NCBI RefSeq assembly: GCF_009812055.1
Contig: NZ_WQNH01000047.1
Location: forward strand, 1-64,000
Length of the DNA: 64,000 nt
Direction of reading: 5' to 3'
DNA from: Chelativorans xinjiangensis
GTDB taxonomy: Bacteria > Pseudomonadota > Alphaproteobacteria > Rhizobiales > Rhizobiaceae
This document shows positions 36,838 to 46,523 of the stretch, in pieces. The translations under genes and the position numbers were made by a program. Numbering within the stretch: the stretch's first letter is position 1; each line of letters begins with the position of its first letter. Under the pieces are notes generated by a model that saw only the letters and a list, made by a program, of their open reading frames with translations, was not told where the DNA came from and did no database searches.

Positions 36838-37115
36838 GCCTTCGCCTTCATGCGCTCGGCATGGCGCTTGCGCACCTCCGCGAACACCTCTTCCGCCGCC
36901 AGCCCGCGTTCCGGCTCCGCCTCCATCGCGTCATAGGCATGAGTGACTTCCTCGCGCAGCCAGCGCTCCACCGCCGCGTCGCGCTCCTTGAGCGCGCGCA
37001 GCCCGGCGCGCACGACCTCGCTGGCCGAGGCATAGTCGCCCGAGGCCACCTTGGCGTCGATGAAGGCCGCGTGCTCGGCCGGCAGGCTGATGGTCCGCTT
37101 CTCTGGATTGGCCAT
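36834..37115 (-). CDS. parD: ParD-family antitoxin
   Basis: A 93-residue antitoxin. The ribbon-helix-helix domain is residues 1-50, with KRTISLPAEHAAFIDAKVAS and SASEVVRAGLRALKERD; the acidic helical C-terminus binds the toxin. It precedes parE on the same strand with an ATGA overlap. It probably represses its own operon. Confidence 0.92.
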   Translation of the reverse strand: MANPEKRTISLPAEHAAFIDAKVASGDYASASEVVRAGLRALKERDAAVERWLREEVTHAYDAMEAEPERGLAAEEVFAEVRKRHAERMKAKA

Positions 37116-37711
37116 GAAATCGCTCCTTCGGCCTCAGTTTAGCATGAAGTGTGAAATTTTCATACTTTCCTGTCGCCCTGCGGCTTTCGTGCGGGGATAA
37201 ATTCCCGCCCCCTCAAAAAAACATTCGTTCCAAAACAATCGCTTATAATTTTTTCGCCCCGCCCAACCGCGCATTTTATCCCCCCTGCCCGAGCCGCCCC
37301 TATCATGCTCCCCGTCCCTCCCGCGGGAACGTGGATCGCGACGGCGGTCTCGCGGGGAGGGGCCGGCGCCTCCGGCGGGCAGACTTAAAAACGCCGGACG
37401 GGCGGCCCGAGGGTCGCGAAAAAAATATGACGAGCGACACGAAGGCCGCCCGTCTTCCCGGTTCTTTGACATAGCCCGGCTTCGCATGAAGCGCGGCAAC
37501 GGATAAGGACGTCCCTTGCCAGGAAAGGCGGGGCGCTCACGCCTCCCCTCCCCCTTGTGGGGAGGGGTAAGGGGTGGGGGTGGACGCGCCCGTGTGCCGT
37601 CGGAGGTGATTGTCTTGTCCCGGCACTAGGGATGCGCCGGCACATGTCGCCACGACCCCCACCCCTCACCCCTCCCCACAAGGGGGAGGGGAATCGCGGG
37701 CGCCGCGCCCT
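37116..37711. other. Intergenic region, no gene seen
   Basis: About 600 bases. The part beside parD holds its promoter (AT-rich near 37145-37250). Further on is a GC-rich inverted repeat pair (listed separately). No frame has gene-like composition. Confidence 0.55.
37545..37691. repeat. GC-rich inverted repeat pair
   Basis: Arms at 37545-37581 and 37655-37691 contain CCCCTCCCCCTTGTGGGGAG and its complement. Each arm is itself nearly palindromic. It is a dispersed type of repeat often seen next to genes in this group. Confidence 0.7.
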
Positions 37712-38515
37712 TCAATCCCGCCGATAAAGCCAAAGCACCACCGGCGACAGCACGATGGTCAGCGCCACCGGCGCCGCCAGCGCCAGCAGCACCTCCCCCG
37801 CCGTCGCGCTGCCGGCCATCAGCCCGCGCAGCGCCGTCGTCATGTGCGAGACCGGGTTGTTCTCCACGAACACGCGCAGCCAGCCCGGCATGGTCTCAGG
37901 CCGCACCATGATGTTGGAGGCGAAGACCAGCGGGAAGATGAACGTAAATCCAATTGTCATCACCGTCATGGGCGTGCGGATGAGCAATCCCAACACGAGG
38001 AAGATCCACCCCGTGCCGAAGCCGATGGCGATCAGGAGCAGGAAGGAGAAGAACACGCCGGAAATCCCCGCCTCCGGCCGGTAGCCGAGGGCAAGCCCAA
38101 TGCCGAGGATGATGCCGCCGGCGATCACGTGGCGCAGGACGTCGCCCACCATCAGCCCGGCGAACGGGGAAAGCGACCAGATGGGCAGCGACCGGAAACG
38201 CTCGAACAGCCCCTTGGAAAGGTCGGTCGAAAGCCCCATGCCGGAATAGACCGAGTTGAACACCACCGTCTGCACCAGGATGCCCGGCAGGAAGAACTGC
38301 AGATACTCGCCCGGCGAGCCGGCGAGCGCGCCGCCGAACACGAAGGTGAACAAGAGCGTGAACATGAGCGGCGTCATGACGAGGTCGAAGAGCTGCTCCG
38401 GCACGTGCTTGAACTTCAGGATCGCCCGCCATCCGAAGACGAGCGCATTGGAAAAGGCCGACGGCGCGGCCGGCCGCGGCACGTTCTGCAGCATGGCTGG
38501 GCTGATCTCGCTCAT
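37712..38515 (-). CDS. ABC-2 type permease (DrrB-like)
   Basis: A 267-residue membrane protein with six hydrophobic segments, ABC-2 type (PF01061). The signature is FNSVYSGMGLSTDLSKGLFERFRSLPI, as in DrrB/NodJ proteins, and a final NNPVSHMTTALRGLM stretch. It would export a hydrophobic compound (drug, lipid or polysaccharide) with the ATPase encoded before it. The start overlaps the ATPase gene by ATGA. Confidence 0.9.
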   Translation of the reverse strand: MSEISPAMLQNVPRPAAPSAFSNALVFGWRAILKFKHVPEQLFDLVMTPLMFTLLFTFVFGGALAGSPGEYLQFFLPGILVQTVVFNSVYSGMGLSTDLSKGLFERFRSLPIWSLSPFAGLMVGDVLRHVIAGGIILGIGLALGYRPEAGISGVFFSFLLLIAIGFGTGWIFLVLGLLIRTPMTVMTIGFTFIFPLVFASNIMVRPETMPGWLRVFVENNPVSHMTTALRGLMAGSATAGEVLLALAAPVALTIVLSPVVLWLYRRD

Positions 38516-39522
38516 TCGTCTTCTCCCTCATTCTCGTCTTCCAGCCCCTGCCCCGTGAGCGCGAAGAACACCTCGTCGAGGCTTGGCGAACCCATGGAGA
38601 AATCGGCAAGCTCGATGCCGGCGGCGATCAGCGCGGCAAGCGCCTCGTTGGCCGCCCGCGGCGTCTCGGCGACGACGGAGAGCTGCGCGCCTTCCGCGCT
38701 GCGCTGCACGGTGTTGCCGAGCCGGGCTTCGAGAATGGCCTCCGCCTCGTCGAGCCGCGCCTGGTCGGCCAGCGCCACATGCAGGAAGCCGGAGCCGATC
38801 TCCGCCTTCAGTTCGCGGCTCGTCCCCTCGGCGATCTTCTTCCCGTGGTCGATGACGGCGATGCGCGCGGCCAGCTGGTCGGCCTCCTCCAGGTACTGCG
38901 TGGTCAAAAGCACGGTCACGCCCGACTGCGCCAGCTGGCGGATCATCCGCCACACGCCCTGGCGGGCCTTCGGGTCGAGGCCCGTCGTCGGCTCGTCGAG
39001 GAACAGGATGCCCGGCGTGACGATGAGCGAAGCGGCGATGTCGAGCCTGCGGCGCATGCCGCCGGAATACGACTTCACCTGCTTCTTTGCCGCGTCCGAA
39101 AGGTCGAAGGCGGCCAAAAGCTCGTCCGCCCGCTGCTTCGCCGCCCGCCCGGCAAAGCCCCACAGGCGCGCCAGCATCAAAAGGTTCTCGCGCCCCGTCA
39201 GGTCCTCGTCGAGCGAGGCGAACTGCCCCGTCATGGCGATCGCCCCGCGCACGGCCTGCGGGTGGGAAACGAGGTCGTGCCCCATCACGTCGGCTGAGCC
39301 CGCATCGGGCGAAAGGAGCGTCGCAAGCACGCGGATCAGCGTCGTCTTGCCGGCCCCGTTGGGCCCCAGGATGGCGAAGATCATGCCGCGCGGCACGTTA
39401 AGGTCGATGCCGTCGAGTGCCTTCACGTCGCCGAAATGCTTGACCAGCCCGCGCACGGAAATGGCTGGCGGCGCAGCCTTCTGCGCCGTCACCGGACGGT
39501 TCGTCAGCACTGTATCGTTCAT
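38512..39522 (-). CDS. DrrA-like ABC transporter ATPase
   Basis: A 336-residue ATP-binding subunit. Walker A is GPNGAGKTT (about 53-61), signature YSGGMRRRLDIAASL, Walker B ILFLDEPTTGLD. A C-terminal extension of about 80 residues is typical of the daunorubicin-resistance type (DrrA). ATG 39522 begins MNDTVLTNRPV, about 87 bases inside the longest frame. It pairs with the DrrB-like permease. The substrate is unknown. Confidence 0.92.
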   Translation of the reverse strand: MNDTVLTNRPVTAQKAAPPAISVRGLVKHFGDVKALDGIDLNVPRGMIFAILGPNGAGKTTLIRVLATLLSPDAGSADVMGHDLVSHPQAVRGAIAMTGQFASLDEDLTGRENLLMLARLWGFAGRAAKQRADELLAAFDLSDAAKKQVKSYSGGMRRRLDIAASLIVTPGILFLDEPTTGLDPKARQGVWRMIRQLAQSGVTVLLTTQYLEEADQLAARIAVIDHGKKIAEGTSRELKAEIGSGFLHVALADQARLDEAEAILEARLGNTVQRSAEGAQLSVVAETPRAANEALAALIAAGIELADFSMGSPSLDEVFFALTGQGLEDENEGEDE

Positions 39523-39694
39523 TATAACCCTCTCTCGACAAATCCCCTGTCGAAGACGAAACAGCCCCACCCAAACCGACAGCGCGGAGACATATACCCG
39601 TTTGGCCATGCTTTTGAAGACGCCCCGAAGAGGCAGCGGACACTTCTTGCCGTCGCCCCCGCCCGCAAGACGCGGCCCGCCGGCGGGCGTCGCT

Positions 39695-40324
39695 TCAGCT
39701 GCGCAGGCCGGTTTCCCTGAGCAGGCCCTTGCGCTTGGCGTCGTAATAATAGCCGCTGGCGTAAAAGCCCACGGCCCGGTCCTCGTTGCCGCCGGCGGTG
39801 ATATAGGCCCCGCGCAGGTATTTGACGGCGTATTTGAGGTTGGTCTCCGCGTCGAGCAGCCCGCTCGCCGGCCCGCGGTAGCCCATGGTCCGCGCGGTAT
39901 CGTGGCGGATCTGCATCAGGCCCCAATAGATGCGGTTGCGGGCGGCCGGGTTGAAATTGCTCTCCCGCTCCACCACGCGCCGCACCAGCCCCACCGGCAC
40001 ACCGTAGAGCGCGGCGTATTTGGCGATCAGCCCGTCGAGCTCGGCGCTCTGCGCGGCCACCGGGCGCACCGCCCCGCTCTCCTCGAAGGCCGTCGCCGCC
40101 AGCGACGCCGCGCCCCCGGCATAGGCATTCGGCTCGATCTCCCCGACACCCGCAAGATCGGCGTCCTGCTCCGCCGCCAGGCTGCTGGCGACCACCTTCT
40201 CGTCCGCTCCGCCGCCCGCCGTGCTGCAGCCGACGAGAAGCGGTACCGCAAGAAGCGTGCCGAGGCTCAATATTCGGGAGAATGGAGGCCGGGAGAATGG
40301 AGGCAAGGACCCGTCGCTTTCCAT
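39695..40324 (-). CDS. Lytic transglycosylase lipoprotein (SLT domain)
   Basis: A 209-residue lipoprotein. A signal with lipobox LLVGCS ends at about residue 33, so it is attached to the envelope. An SLT domain (PF01464) fills about 95-205: VRRVVERESNFNPAARN holds the catalytic Glu, then YWGLMQIRHDTARTMGY, LDAETNLKYAVKYL. It cuts peptidoglycan glycan strands. ATG 40324 and 40333 are both possible. It is divergent from ogt. Confidence 0.87.
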   Translation of the reverse strand: MESDGSLPPFSRPPFSRILSLGTLLAVPLLVGCSTAGGGADEKVVASSLAAEQDADLAGVGEIEPNAYAGGAASLAATAFEESGAVRPVAAQSAELDGLIAKYAALYGVPVGLVRRVVERESNFNPAARNRIYWGLMQIRHDTARTMGYRGPASGLLDAETNLKYAVKYLRGAYITAGGNEDRAVGFYASGYYYDAKRKGLLRETGLRS

Positions 40325-40465
40325 ATCGATCATCGCCCCCACCTGCCGTCCATACAACACCGGTGCCAGCCGTTCAATCTTCAATGGGTGCGGCCACATT
40401 CGTTCTTGATTTGTACCTTGCCGCCGCTATCATGCCCGCCGTGCGGAATCGCCGTGGAGCACCCC

Positions 40466-41014
40466 ATGATCTCTCATCACGTCTTCGAGACCGCCTTCGG
40501 CTTTTGCGGCATCGGGTGGACCGCGCGCGGCATCGCCCGTTTCACGCTTCCCATGGCGGCCCCCGCCCAGGCGGCCGAGGCGCTGAGGAAACGCCTGCCC
40601 GGCTCCAGGCAAGCCGCGCCGTCCGGCGCAACGGCAGAGGTCGTCGCCGCCGCCACGCGCTATTTCGCCGGCGAGCGCGAGGATTTCTCCGCCGTCGTCG
40701 TCGATCTCGAAGGCGTCGATCCCTTCCGCCGCGCCATCTACGGGGCGGCGCGCAGGCTCGGCTACGGTAAGACCACCACCTATGGCGCGCTGGCCGGGGA
40801 GGCCGGCTTTCCCGAGGCCGCGCGCGAGACCGGCACCGCGCTCGGCCGCAACCCCATCCCCCTCATCGTGCCCTGCCACCGCATTCTGGCGGCGGGCGGC
40901 AAGCTCGGCGGCTTCTCCGCCCCCGGCGGCACGACCACCAAGCGCAAGATGCTGGCGCTCGAACGCGCCGTCCCGCCCGACGCGGAGCCTGCGCAGGCCT
41001 CCTTCACTTTCTAA
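40466..41014 (+). CDS. ogt: Methylated-DNA--protein-cysteine methyltransferase
   Basis: A 182-residue DNA repair protein that takes alkyl groups from O6-alkylguanine in a suicide reaction. The active cysteine is C137 in the canonical IVPCHRIL, followed by LGGFSAPGG. The DNA-binding HTH comes before it (YGKTTTYGALA). The start ATG 40466 follows GGAG. A far longer open frame reaches back to 37610 on the same strand, but it is only the reverse side of the transporter genes. Confidence 0.92.
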   Translation: MISHHVFETAFGFCGIGWTARGIARFTLPMAAPAQAAEALRKRLPGSRQAAPSGATAEVVAAATRYFAGEREDFSAVVVDLEGVDPFRRAIYGAARRLGYGKTTTYGALAGEAGFPEAARETGTALGRNPIPLIVPCHRILAAGGKLGGFSAPGGTTTKRKMLALERAVPPDAEPAQASFTF

Positions 41015-41177
41015 GGCGTGGCGAGCCTTGCGCCCCGATTCGCACCGGGCATAATGGCTTTGGGCTGATTCGCCCTCCCCGCCGCGCTTCGGCGGCCGTG
41101 TACTTCCGTTTCGTGCAGCCGCGTATTCGGCATGACGGCACGCCTTGGTCCGTGCCACTCAGCCAGGGGGAAGAACC

Positions 41178-41399
41178 ATGCGCCACCTAAGGGAAGACAG
41201 CATCAAATCCCGCTTGACGGAGCGCGCGCAGCTCATGCTGGCGGTCGCCAAGATGATGGAGCGGGGCATACCGGAAGAGCTGATCCCGGTCCATCTCGCC
41301 CGCGCCTTCTACGTCGATATGGACGAACTCAACGCCGTCCTCGACACGATGCGCGCGGTGCCTGAAAGAAGGGCGCAACGGCTGCGCGCCGTCGCCTGA
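41178..41399 (+). CDS. Small rhizobial protein of unknown function
   Basis: A 73-residue helical protein: MRHLREDSIKSRLTERAQLM, then AVAKMMERGIPEELIPVHLAR and a [12 protein letters not shown] helix. No family name comes to mind. AGGGGGAAG stands upstream of ATG 41178. It runs convergent to ugpC with six bases between the stops. Confidence 0.6.
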   Translation: MRHLREDSIKSRLTERAQLMLAVAKMMERGIPEELIPVHLARAFYVDMDELNAVLDTMRAVPERRAQRLRAVA

Positions 41400-41405
41400 C
41401 GCGCC

Positions 41406-42551
41406 TCAAGCGTTCAGCGCCTCGGCAAGCGGCTTGGCCGTCCGCGCCGGCCTGGCCGGCAGGTCGAGCTCCTCCAGCCTAGCGCCGGTTTCCGCATCGA
41501 ACAGATGCACCATCCCCGGCTCGATGGCAAGCGGCAGCCGGTCGCCCGGCTGCACCTGCGTACTTCCCGGCAAGCGCGCCACCAACTCACCGCTGCCGTT
41601 CGCAGCACCCGCAAGCCGTCCATGCGCCAGCGTGTCCGCACCCAGCGTCTCCACCGCCGCCACGTCGAGTTCCAGATCGGCATTGGCGCCGGAGACCGGC
41701 GTCAGGTGTTCCGGCCTGACACCGAGGATCGCCTTCCGCCCCTTTTCCGGCAGGCGGATGTCGCGCGGCTTCACCGTCCGGCCGTTGGCGAGCGTGAGGC
41801 CGCGGCTGCCCGCCGCTTCCACCGACAGCATGTTCATGGCCGGCGAGCCGATGAAGCCGGCGACGAAGGTGGTGGCCGGCCGGGCATAGACGGCCATGGG
41901 GGTATCGATCTGCTCGGCCACCCCGTCGTGCATGACCACCAGCCGGTCGGCCAGCGTCATCGCCTCGACCTGGTCGTGGGTCACGTAAAGCGCCGTGGTG
42001 CCGACAGACTGCTGCAACTGCTTGATCTCGAGCCGCATCTGCACGCGCAGCTTGGCGTCGAGATTGGATAGCGGCTCATCGAGAAGGAAAGCAGCCGGAT
42101 CGCGCACCAGCGCCCGGCCCATGGCCACCCGCTGGCGCTGCCCGCCCGAAAGCTGGCGCGGCTTGCGCTCGAGGAAGGGTTGAAGCTGCAGCATGGTCGC
42201 CGCCTTGTCGACGCGGGCGCGGATATCGGCCTTGGAAAGGCCGGCGATCTTCAGCCCGTAGGCCATGTTGTCGTAAACGCTCATATGCGGATAGAGCGCA
42301 TAGTTCTGGAACACCATGGCGATGTCGCGCTCGCCCGGCTCCAGCCGGTTGACCACTCGGCCGCCGATTTCGATGGTGCCCTCGGTGATCGTCTCCAGCC
42401 CCGCTACCATGCGAAGCAGCGTCGACTTGCCGCAGCCCGACGGGCCGACAATGACGATGAACTCGCCATCGGCGATGTCGATGTCCACCCCGTGGATCAC
42501 CTCGGTCTTGCCGTAGCTCTTCCTGACGCCGCGGATGGCTATTGCACTCAT
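41406..42551 (-). CDS. ugpC: Glycerol-3-phosphate ABC transporter ATPase
   Basis: A 381-residue ATPase of the MalK/UgpC type that drives uptake. Walker [10 protein letters not shown], signature [14 protein letters not shown], Walker [13 protein letters not shown], and a C-terminal TOBE region from about 240 ([10 protein letters not shown]). It is the last gene of ugpBAEC, three bases after ugpE. It is of full length. Confidence 0.92.
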   Translation of the reverse strand: MSAIAIRGVRKSYGKTEVIHGVDIDIADGEFIVIVGPSGCGKSTLLRMVAGLETITEGTIEIGGRVVNRLEPGERDIAMVFQNYALYPHMSVYDNMAYGLKIAGLSKADIRARVDKAATMLQLQPFLERKPRQLSGGQRQRVAMGRALVRDPAAFLLDEPLSNLDAKLRVQMRLEIKQLQQSVGTTALYVTHDQVEAMTLADRLVVMHDGVAEQIDTPMAVYARPATTFVAGFIGSPAMNMLSVEAAGSRGLTLANGRTVKPRDIRLPEKGRKAILGVRPEHLTPVSGANADLELDVAAVETLGADTLAHGRLAGAANGSGELVARLPGSTQVQPGDRLPLAIEPGMVHLFDAETGARLEELDLPARPARTAKPLAEALNA

Positions 42552-42554
42552 GAT

Positions 42555-43403
42555 CTATTTCTCGCTTTCAACCAGGCCCTTGACGAAGAACCGCTGCATC
42601 ACCACCACCACGACCACCGGCGGCAGCATGGCCAGCACCACCGTCGCCATGACCATGTTCCATTGCGGGACCGCGTCGGCCACCTCCGCCATACGTTTGA
42701 TGCCCATCACGACGGTGTAATAGCCAGGATCGGTGGTCACCAGCAGCGGCCACAGATACTGGTTCCACCCGTAGATGAAGAGGATGACGAAGAGCGCGGC
42801 GATGTTGGTCCGCGACAGCGGTAGCAGGATGTCGCGGAAGAACTTCAGCGGTCCGGCACCGTCCACCCGCGCCGCCTCCGTCAACTCGTCGGGAACCGTC
42901 AGGAAAAACTGCCGGAAGAGGAAGGTCGCCGTCGCCGAGGCGATCAGTGGGATCGACAGCCCGGCATAAGAGTTGAGCAGGCCGAGATCCGCCACCACCT
43001 TGAAGGTCGGCACGATACGCACCTCGACCGGCAGCATCAGCGTGATGAAGATCGTCCAGAAGGCGAGCTGCCGGAAGGGGAAGCGGAAATAGACGATGGC
43101 GAAGGCCGAAATGAGGGAGATGGCGATCTTGCCGATGGCGATGGCGAGCGCCATCACGAGGCTGTTCGTCATCATCAGCGCGATCGGCGGCGCGCCGGAG
43201 GTCGACACGCCGGAGAACAGGATCCGGTGATAGTTTTCCAGCGTGTGCGGGCCGGGGAGCAGCGGAACGAGTCCCGACAGGAAGTCGGTCGGACCGCGCG
43301 TGGAGGCGATGATCGCAACATAGACCGGGAAGGCGACGACGATCACGCCGGCGATCAGCACCAGATGCGAAAGCAGATTCAGGAGAGGCCTGTTCTCGAC
43401 CAT
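42555..43403 (-). CDS. ugpE: Glycerol-3-phosphate ABC permease UgpE
   Basis: A 282-residue inner-membrane permease with six helices. The EAA loop is [22 protein letters not shown] near 190-210, where it docks to UgpC. The sequence [20 protein letters not shown] at the start and [10 protein letters not shown] at the end match the UgpE family. It follows ugpA after ten bases, so the two are co-translated. Confidence 0.9.
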   Translation of the reverse strand: MVENRPLLNLLSHLVLIAGVIVVAFPVYVAIIASTRGPTDFLSGLVPLLPGPHTLENYHRILFSGVSTSGAPPIALMMTNSLVMALAIAIGKIAISLISAFAIVYFRFPFRQLAFWTIFITLMLPVEVRIVPTFKVVADLGLLNSYAGLSIPLIASATATFLFRQFFLTVPDELTEAARVDGAGPLKFFRDILLPLSRTNIAALFVILFIYGWNQYLWPLLVTTDPGYYTVVMGIKRMAEVADAVPQWNMVMATVVLAMLPPVVVVVVMQRFFVKGLVESEK

Positions 43404-43413
43404 TTTTCGGCTC

Positions 43414-44298
43414 TCAGTATTGGACCCGCCGCTCGATCCAGCGGAACTGGATGACCGTCAGGACGATGACGATGGCCATGAGCACCACCGATTGCGCGGC
43501 GGAGGAACCGAGGTTGAGGCCGATGAAACCATCCTCGAACACCTTGTAGACCAAGATGTTGGTCGACTGCGCCGGCCCGCCTTCGGTGGTGGCGTGGATC
43601 ACGGCAAAGGTGTCGAACATGGCGTAGACGACGTTGACGACGAGCAGGAAGAAAGTGGTCGGCGAAAGGAGCGGGAAGATGATCGTGAAGAAGCGCTTCA
43701 AGGGCCCGGCTCCATCGATCGCCGCCGCCTCCACCAACGAATGGGGGATGGCCGCCAGTCCCGCAACGAAGAAAAGAAAATTATAGGAGATCTGCTTCCA
43801 GCTCGCGGCGATGATGACGAGGATCATCGCGTCGACCGACGAGTTGCGGTGATTCCAGTTATACCCGAGCATCTCCAGCATGTAGGGTAGGATGCCGATC
43901 GTCGGGTTGAACAGGAACCACCACATGATGCCGGCGACCGCCGGCGCGACGGCGTAGGGCCAAACCAGAAGCGTGGTGTAGGTGCGCGCTGCGCGCAGCG
44001 TGCGATCCACCGCCAGAGCCAGGATGAGGGCCGCGACGAGTGACAGAAAGGCGACGCCAAGCGAAAAGACGACCGTCACCCAAAGCGAGTTGTGATACAG
44101 CGGGTCGGCGAACAGCTTCTCGTAATTTTCGAACCAGACGAACCGGGTCTTGAACCCGAAGGCATCCTCACGCAGGAAGGACTGGCGAAACGCCTGTCCG
44201 GCCGGCCACAGGAAGAAAACGCAAGTGATGGCGAGCTGCGGCAAAAGCAGCGCATAAGGCAGTACGCGGTTGCCGAAGATTGTGCGCTTGGTCTGCAT
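43414..44298 (-). CDS. ugpA: Glycerol-3-phosphate ABC permease UgpA
   Basis: A 294-residue permease, six helices, begins [20 protein letters not shown]. The EAA loop is [20 protein letters not shown]. It forms the pore with UgpE. It stands 70 bp after ugpB; a stable hairpin in this spacer would let the binding protein be made in excess. Confidence 0.92.
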   Translation of the reverse strand: MQTKRTIFGNRVLPYALLLPQLAITCVFFLWPAGQAFRQSFLREDAFGFKTRFVWFENYEKLFADPLYHNSLWVTVVFSLGVAFLSLVAALILALAVDRTLRAARTYTTLLVWPYAVAPAVAGIMWWFLFNPTIGILPYMLEMLGYNWNHRNSSVDAMILVIIAASWKQISYNFLFFVAGLAAIPHSLVEAAAIDGAGPLKRFFTIIFPLLSPTTFFLLVVNVVYAMFDTFAVIHATTEGGPAQSTNILVYKVFEDGFIGLNLGSSAAQSVVLMAIVIVLTVIQFRWIERRVQY

Positions 44299-44320
44299 AT
44301 GAAGACTTCGAAATGAGGTG

Positions 44321-44346
44321 GAAGCCCGCGCCGTGGCGCGGGCTTC
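44321..44346 (-). terminator. Hairpin between ugpB and ugpA
   Basis: GAAGCCCGCGCC and its exact complement, nearly back to back, with no T-run. In binding-protein operons such intercistronic hairpins protect the upstream message or partly stop transcription. Confidence 0.6.
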
Positions 44347-44368
44347 ACGAAGGGTGAGGATCGACCGC

Positions 44369-45688
44369 CTAGCTGTTGGAGGCTTGGAAGTCGCGGATCA
44401 GCGCGTTACCGCGCTCCACCACCGCGTCGAGCGCTTCCTGCGCGGACTTGCCGCCCGAAAGAAGGTGCTCGAACTCCTCGTCGATGACGTCGCGGACCTG
44501 GACATAGTTGCCGAACCGCAGACCCTTGGAGTTCGGCGTGGGCGCGTTCAGCGTGATCTGCCTGATGGCGACGTCGGTGCCGGGGTTCTCCGCGTAATAG
44601 CCCTGGCTCTTGCCGAGTTCGTAGGCGGCCGTCGTGATCGGCAGGTAGCCGCTGAACTGGTGCCAGTCGGCCTGCACCTCAGCCGAGGAAAGATAGTTGA
44701 AGAAGTCCGCGACGCCCTTGTACTCCTCGTCCTCGTGACCGGCGAGGACCCACAGGGTGGCACCACCGATGATGGAGTTCTGCGGCGCGCCCTCCACGTC
44801 ATCATAGTAGGGCAGCATGCCGTAGCCCACTTCGAAGTCCTTGGCGTTCTCCACAACGCCGGCGCGCGAGGCCGAGGAGTTCATGTACATCGCGCACTCC
44901 TGGGCATAGAACTTCGGCGGTGCGTCGTTGCCTCCGACAGGGCCGCCATACTGGAAGACGCCCTCGTCCTGCCACCGCTTCATGTTCTCCCAATGCTTGA
45001 CCTGCACCGGGCCGTTGAAGGTCAGCTCCGTATCGAGGCCGGCGAAGCCGTTTTCCAGAGTGCCGATCGGCTGGTTGTGCCAGGCCGAAAGGTTTTCCAG
45101 CTGTACCCAGGAGATCCAGCCGCTCGTGAAGCCGCAGGGGGCCGCGCCGGATTCCATGATCTTCTTGGAGATTTCCTCGACTTCCGCCCAAGTCTCAGGC
45201 GCCTTTTCAGGATCGAGGCCGGCCTTCTCGAACACGTCCTTGTTGTAGTAGAGGATCGGTGTCGAGGAATTGAACGGCATCGACAGCATGTTGCCGTCGG
45301 TATCGGCGTAGTAGCCGACGACCGCCGGCAGATATGCTGCCGGATCGAACTCGGCGCCAGCATCCTGCATGAGCTTGTAGACGGGATAGACGGCGCCCTC
45401 GGCGGCCATCATCGTGCCGGTGCCCACCTCGTACACCTGGACGATATGCGGCTGCTGGCCGGCGCGAAAAGCGGCGATCGCCCCCGTCATCGTCTCCGGA
45501 TAGGTGCCCTTGTAGACCGGCACCACTTCGTACTGGTCCTGCGACTGGTTGTAGCCGGCGACGATCTCCTCGAGCTTCGCGCCGAGCTCGCCGCCCATTG
45601 CATGCCACCATTCGACCTTGGTTTGCGCCTGTGCGCTCAAGGGCAAGGCGATCATGGCGGTCGTCGCCAGAAGAAACGTGCGAGTCAT
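44369..45688 (-). CDS. ugpB: Glycerol-3-phosphate-binding protein UgpB
   Basis: A 439-residue periplasmic solute-binding protein. The Sec signal is residues 1-21 ([20 protein letters not shown]), the mature part starts near [15 protein letters not shown], where the WWHAMGG stretch is the UgpB hallmark. Further family stretches are [19 protein letters not shown] and [23 protein letters not shown] precedes ATG 45688 (the frame is open to 45703). It heads the ugpBAEC operon and probably responds to phosphate starvation. Glycerol-3-phosphate (and its diesters) is the expected ligand. Confidence 0.93.
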   Translation of the reverse strand: MTRTFLLATTAMIALPLSAQAQTKVEWWHAMGGELGAKLEEIVAGYNQSQDQYEVVPVYKGTYPETMTGAIAAFRAGQQPHIVQVYEVGTGTMMAAEGAVYPVYKLMQDAGAEFDPAAYLPAVVGYYADTDGNMLSMPFNSSTPILYYNKDVFEKAGLDPEKAPETWAEVEEISKKIMESGAAPCGFTSGWISWVQLENLSAWHNQPIGTLENGFAGLDTELTFNGPVQVKHWENMKRWQDEGVFQYGGPVGGNDAPPKFYAQECAMYMNSSASRAGVVENAKDFEVGYGMLPYYDDVEGAPQNSIIGGATLWVLAGHEDEEYKGVADFFNYLSSAEVQADWHQFSGYLPITTAAYELGKSQGYYAENPGTDVAIRQITLNAPTPNSKGLRFGNYVQVRDVIDEEFEHLLSGGKSAQEALDAVVERGNALIRDFQASNS

Positions 45689-45745
45689 TGGGGTCTCCCT
45701 CATTGTTATCCGTTGACTGGATGGGGACCCTTTTGACGACGTTCT

Positions 45746-45763
45746 ATAACGCTTGCATGACAG
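45746..45763 (-). promoter_or_regulatory. Candidate Pho box upstream of ugpB
   Basis: On the minus strand CTGTCAT is followed, 11 bases on, by a weaker GCGTTAT repeat, 58 bases before the ugpB start. PhoB controls ugp operons in many bacteria. The second half matches poorly. Confidence 0.35.
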
Positions 45764-45817
45764 CCCTGGGTAAAGCTGTGAAGGTTGGGAGGGAGCGTAT
45801 CGGGTGCCTCTCCCCGC

Positions 45818-46426
45818 CTATGGCGTATGCTCCATCGGCACATGGCCCGGATCGGCCTCCACCCTCTTCAGCCAGGCCGAAACCGCCGGAAAGGCACCAA
45901 GGTCGTAGCCGCCCACCCCGGCATCGTGCGTATAGGCATAGAGCGCGATGTCGGCCACCGTCAGAGGTTCGCCGACGAAGAACGGCGTCTGCGACAATTG
46001 CCGCTCCATGACGCCGAGTGCCTGGTTGCCGCCTTTGAGCGTCGCCGACATTCTCTCCGGTGTCGCCATCGCCGCCCTTTCGGGATATCGGATGAGCGAC
46101 CGGCGGACGGCGATGTTCGGCTCGTGGCTGTATTGCTCGAAGAACAGCCATTGATGGACCAGCGCGCGCTCATAGGCATCGGCCGGCAGGAAGCGCGTAC
46201 CTTCCGCGAGGTAGAGCAGGATGGCGTTCGATTCGGACAGATACCGCCCGTCGTCGAGCTCCAGAAGCGGCACCTTGCCGTTGGGATTCCTGGCCAGATA
46301 GTCGGGCTTGCGGGTCGTGCCGTCGCGCGAACTGGTCTCGACATGGACGTAAGGGACGTCAAGCTTCGCCAGAAGCAGTCTCGGCTTGTAGCAGTTGCCG
46401 CTGTCGGTCATTCCATAGAGTTTCAT
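45818..46426 (-). CDS. Glutathione S-transferase family protein
   Basis: A 202-residue GST. The thioredoxin-like N-terminal domain (1-78) has MKLYGMTDSGNCYKPRLLLA, the cis-Pro region KVPLLELDDG and the SESNAILLYLA helix that binds glutathione; the helical C-terminal domain has the N-capping VADIALYAYTH. Ser or Cys in DSGNCYK is the likely catalytic residue. The substrate is unknown. It stands alone. Confidence 0.9.
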   Translation of the reverse strand: MKLYGMTDSGNCYKPRLLLAKLDVPYVHVETSSRDGTTRKPDYLARNPNGKVPLLELDDGRYLSESNAILLYLAEGTRFLPADAYERALVHQWLFFEQYSHEPNIAVRRSLIRYPERAAMATPERMSATLKGGNQALGVMERQLSQTPFFVGEPLTVADIALYAYTHDAGVGGYDLGAFPAVSAWLKRVEADPGHVPMEHTP

Positions 46427-46523
46427 CGCGCGCTCCTCTTGCCCGCATTCGATAGCAGAGCCGCGCTTCCCGCGACGAATGAATAATCCTGCAGGAATCC
46501 ATCAGCGCAGTTGAGGCAAGCGG

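Noticed and set aside
37610-41014. A very long plus-strand open frame
   Set aside because: Only its last 182 codons are a gene (ogt). The rest is the reverse side of the DrrAB-like transporter and transglycosylase genes, with Arg/Pro/Ser-rich nonsense composition.
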